DNA from: Mrakia gelida
Lineage: Eukaryota; Basidiomycota; Tremellomycetes; Cystofilobasidiales; Mrakiaceae
Direction of reading: 5' to 3'
Length of the DNA stretch: 64,000 nt
Assembly: GCA_024345305.1 (NCBI GenBank)
Contig: BRON01000012.1
Location: 682,001-746,000 of the forward strand
Shown here piece by piece: positions 62,697 to 64,000 of the stretch. The position numbers and the translations under genes were made by a program. The notes under the pieces are model-generated. The model was not told the origin of the DNA, did not search any database, and saw only the letters and a program-made list of their open reading frames with translations. Positions within the stretch are counted from its first letter, which is position 1; each line of letters starts with the position of its first letter.

Positions 62697-64000
62697 ATGC
62701 AGACCGTTCAAGCATCCAACTATACCTCCCTCTCTCCCTACAGTCCTTCGAAACAAACCTCGTACCTCTCTGTGCTCGACGGAATCATCAACGCTCTTCC
62801 TTCTGCTGTCCACCCTCTCCAACGAGAGCTCCTCCTCAAGGCTCTCCTTGACGATCTGAGCTCGAACGAGCTCCCTTCTGATCGTGAGTTTGGTGTTCTG
62901 TTGGTTGGTGTTCGCGGGGGTGACACGAGGATGGAGGGAGAGATGGGAGGAGAGGGAGCGAGCTCATCAAGCTGAACCTCCTTCCTTCCTCTTCCTTCCC
63001 TCTCTTCCTCCAATCCTTCCTCCCTTCGCCAGTCAAACTCCTCGCTCTTACAGCTGTCAAGACGCTAGGGCGCAATCCCATCTCGAGTGAAATCCTCGCA
63101 GAAGACAACGTGCATCCTCTAGCAGCAGCTCTGTCTCTCCCCGGCAACGGACGATCCTCTCCCCTTCGCTTCGAGTCGAGCTGACACCCGCCCTCCCCCT
63201 TCAAACGCACCCACCTCATCTTCCTCAACCTCCTTTATACAGTCCCTCGCAACGCTCCTTTCCTACGCCTCCTTACCTTCAGCTTCCTACTCCTCAACAA
63301 CGCCTCCAAGAGCAACGTCCCCTTCGAAACCAAGAAGCTCGCTCTCCCTCCCTCTCCATCGCCCCTCTTCGCCCTCGGCTCCTTCTCCCCATGCTTTCGG
63401 TTCCCCTCCAAGTCTGGAAGCTCTTAGAATCCTGGCCAACTGCTTGCTGCTGCACCAGAAGGCGAGGGAGGGGTTGATTAGGGTGGGAGGAGGAGAAGGG
63501 CTCGTTTGGGGACTCGGAATCGAAGCTGGGTCGAGGTTGGGCAATGGAAAGTCGTCGAAGAAAGAGGATGGAGAGGTGAGTCGAGAGGAAGATTTTCCGA
63601 CGTGCGAACCGGAGGATCGTTCAGCTGACACGCTTCTCTCCTCCTTTTCCTCGACCTCAGCCGAACCCTCCAACGCCAGAGATGATCTTCATCCTCGGAC
63701 GAATCCTCTTCCTCGCCACGACCAAAGCCTCTCCCTTCATCCTGAAAGCTGTCGACGAGCTCTCTCTTCTTCCTGCACTGGTCAACGTACGTCTATTTAC
63801 GAACTCGACTCTTTTGTCAAACTGCTCGCTGACTTGCCTCTCGCTCCCCGTCGTGCGTTCCCATCTCTCAGCGACTTTCGCATCCCCCGATCCCAGCACC
63901 ACCAGCCGACCCAACACCAGAGATCCTCAAACTCACCTTCAACATCCTCCTCTTCTACCCGAAGCTCAGCCCGAATCGAGTCCCGCTGCAGCACGACGGG
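62697..64000 (+). CDS. RIC8: Synembryn / RIC8-like G-alpha chaperone (partial)
   Basis: Incomplete at its 3' end, running off the window. RIC8 proteins fold and activate heterotrimeric G-alpha subunits and are built of armadillo-like helices. The start at 62697 gives MQTVQASNYTSLSPYSPSKQ. Later exons give LLALTAVKTLGRNPISSEIL, the hallmark 'L-x-x-LK-x-L-R' helix, SLEALRILANCLLLHQKARE, EMIFILGRILFLATTKASPF and TPEILKLTFNILLFYPKLSP. These match the synembryn signature of alternating 'EALR.L.N.LL' and 'L.R.LF' helices. Introns are typical. I recognise the family by pattern; the missing C-terminal half prevents full confirmation. Confidence 0.75.

Overview
The window is a piece of nuclear chromosome from a basidiomycete fungus. 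It is GC-rich and gene-dense, and nearly every gene is cut by many short introns (about 60-110 nt) with donors of the form GTnnGT or GTGAGC, a branch site around GCTGAC and a CAG-type acceptor. Gene content and intron style suggest a red-yeast-like Microbotryomycete (Rhodotorula / Sporobolomyces / Leucosporidium relatives). That placement is an inference; no ribosomal marker is present. I see no tRNA, rRNA, transposon or CRISPR.

Layout, left to right: a Ser-rich DH-PH RhoGEF (-), aminopeptidase P (-), eIF3m (-), prefoldin 2 (+), TDP1 with an N-terminal array of ubiquitin-interacting motifs (+), ESCRT-III Did2/CHMP1 (-), COA3-like cytochrome oxidase assembly factor (+), F-box-like paralog A (+), a secreted GH28 polygalacturonase (-), splicing factor SPF45 (-), F-box-like paralogs B (+) and C (-), LAS1 pre-rRNA nuclease (+), the AAA/bromodomain protein Yta7/ATAD2 (-), F-box-like paralog D (+), a kinesin (-), a DUF4336 protein (-), a tiny DUF2945 Tudor-like protein (-), a POF1-like nucleotidyltransferase (+), a pyruvate-dehydrogenase-type PP2C phosphatase (-), the exomer subunit Chs5 (-), the HUT1 nucleotide-sugar transporter (+), aspartate-semialdehyde dehydrogenase HOM2 (+) and the start of the G-alpha chaperone RIC8 (+, cut by the window end).

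Most genes are single-copy housekeeping genes with no operon-like logic. Three things stand out. First, the genes use microexons, often exactly at catalytic or family-defining motifs: 3 nt in CHS5, 5 and 12 nt in aminopeptidase P, 8, 11, 16 and 20 nt in the polygalacturonase, 9 and 20 nt in TDP1. Second, four diverged members of an F-box-like family lie scattered among housekeeping genes over about 20 kb; three of them are head-to-head with SPF45, LAS1 and YTA7. Third, TDP1 carries four matches to the ubiquitin-interacting motif, suggesting ubiquitin-directed repair of protein-DNA adducts. The polygalacturonase also has an intron that lacks the AG acceptor in front of its catalytic NTD motif.

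Coordinates for spliced genes run from start to stop codon and include introns. Splice junctions were read by eye from donor, branch and acceptor signals and reading-frame continuity; no transcript evidence was available.
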